Below, one piece after another: positions 12,901-13,459 of a stretch of DNA of 13,459 bases. The stretch is from Rubrobacter sp. (lineage in GTDB: Bacteria; Actinomycetota; Rubrobacteria; Rubrobacterales; Rubrobacteraceae), in contig JADDPR010000484.1 of NCBI GenBank assembly GCA_016781775.1, positions 1-13,459 of the forward strand, in the 5' to 3' direction. The notes beneath the pieces were generated by a model. That model did no database searches, was not told the DNA's origin, and saw nothing but the letters and a program-made list of their open reading frames with translations. Numbering within the stretch: the stretch's first letter is position 1; every line of letters begins with the position of its first letter. The translations under genes were made by a program, and so were the position numbers.

Positions 12901-13459
12901 ATGTCAGACTACGAGCAGCGCACGGACCGGTTCACGGCCGTCGAGGACGAGTACGCGGGGTACACGGTGCGCGACCCCAACGGCGAGAAGATCGGCAAGG
13001 TAGACGACCTCTTTCTCGACGAGAACGACCAGCCCGAGTACATAGGCGTAAAGATGGGCTTCTTCGGCACCAGGAGCACCCTGGTACCGCTGGACGCCTG
13101 CACCGTCGACAAGAGCCAGGGCTTTATCGAGGTCAACCAGCCCAAGCAGACCGTCAAGGACGCCCCGAACTTCGACGACGACAGCCAGATCACGCCCGAG
13201 TACGAGCGCCAGGTGCGCGAGTACTACGGCCTCTCCGTGGCGAGCGGCTCCGAGGACCGCGGCTCCTACGGCGCGTACGATCGCGAGGAGACCGGCGATG
13301 CGGGCAGGGTCGGCCCCGGGATGGTCGAGGGCGACGTCGAGTCCGGCGGGTTTCGCGGCCACTCGGAGGATAACGAGGGCGTGAACCAGCGCGAAGGCTC
13401 CGACCTGGAGGATCAGGACGAGCTGAGGGTGCAGAGGAGCGAGGAGGAGCTGAGGGCCG
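12901..13459 (+). CDS. PRC-barrel domain protein, probably PRC-barrel/DUF2382 stress protein (3' end outside window)
   Basis: Partial: 186 codons are present and the frame is still open at the window edge. ATG 12901 has AGGGAG just upstream. Seen: a PRC-barrel at about residues 17-90 (YTVRDPNGEKIGKVDDLFLD, EYIGVKMGFFGTRSTLVPLD), then SQITPEYERQVREYYG, a Gly/Ser/Asp/Glu-rich acidic linker (about 112-172), and DELRVQRSEEELRA, which looks like the first strand of the DUF2382 (YsnF/AvaK) domain that often follows a PRC-barrel in actinobacteria and cyanobacteria. No signal peptide or membrane segment, so cytosolic. Such proteins are linked to general stress, but the biochemical role is unknown. 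Very acidic overall. The PRC-barrel is secure; the DUF2382 part is inference from 14 residues and neighbours of the family. Confidence 0.9.
   Translation, partial: MSDYEQRTDRFTAVEDEYAGYTVRDPNGEKIGKVDDLFLDENDQPEYIGVKMGFFGTRSTLVPLDACTVDKSQGFIEVNQPKQTVKDAPNFDDDSQITPEYERQVREYYGLSVASGSEDRGSYGAYDREETGDAGRVGPGMVEGDVESGGFRGHSEDNEGVNQREGSDLEDQDELRVQRSEEELRA

Noticed and set aside
12602..13003. Plus-strand open frame across the divergent gap
   Set aside because: It overlaps the real PRC-barrel start in another frame and has no recognisable protein features.

Overview
The window is high-GC DNA with strong third-position G/C bias and a mix of ATG, GTG and TTG starts. The genes suggest an actinobacterium, most likely Rubrobacter or a close relative. 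The grounds are the seven-gene Mrp antiporter operon, a NarL-type two-component pair, and a PRC-barrel protein that runs into what looks like a DUF2382 stress domain. The genus is inference; nothing seen fixes it.

Layout. (1) 68-1063 (-): moaA, the radical-SAM GTP cyclase of molybdopterin synthesis, transcribed away from the next block. (2) 1261-7163 (+): a complete mrpABCDEFG (mnhA-G) operon for a Na+(K+)/H+ antiporter, with almost every junction a stop/start overlap. (3) 7160-8737 (-): a GT4-type glycosyltransferase, convergent with mrpG; the two TAG stop codons share one CTAG. (4) 8854-10747 (+): a two-gene unit, a peroxiredoxin-fold protein with no cysteine and a charged repetitive tail, then a coiled-coil protein with an unrecognised C-terminal domain. 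(5) 10800-12579 (-): a soluble NarL-family sensor kinase and its LuxR-type response regulator, perhaps preceded by a small basic ORF (12589-12738). The kinase reading frame is broken by an apparent -1 shift in a run of six C (coding strand), just after the phospho-acceptor helix. (6) 12580-12900: a divergent intergenic region with several inverted repeats. (7) 12901-end (+): a PRC-barrel gene cut by the window edge.

How the parts relate. The Mrp genes form one membrane complex for sodium/alkali and pH homeostasis. The kinase and regulator would form one signalling pathway with an unknown input; the divergent promoter region makes the PRC-barrel gene a possible but untested target. moaA and the glycosyltransferase look like unrelated neighbours.

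The best leads for something new are the kinase frameshift with its nearby TGATG stop/start overlap, the cysteine-free peroxiredoxin with its coiled-coil partner, and non-standard residues at usually conserved channel positions in MrpA and MrpD. No CRISPR array, tRNA, rRNA, insertion sequence or prophage gene was seen.
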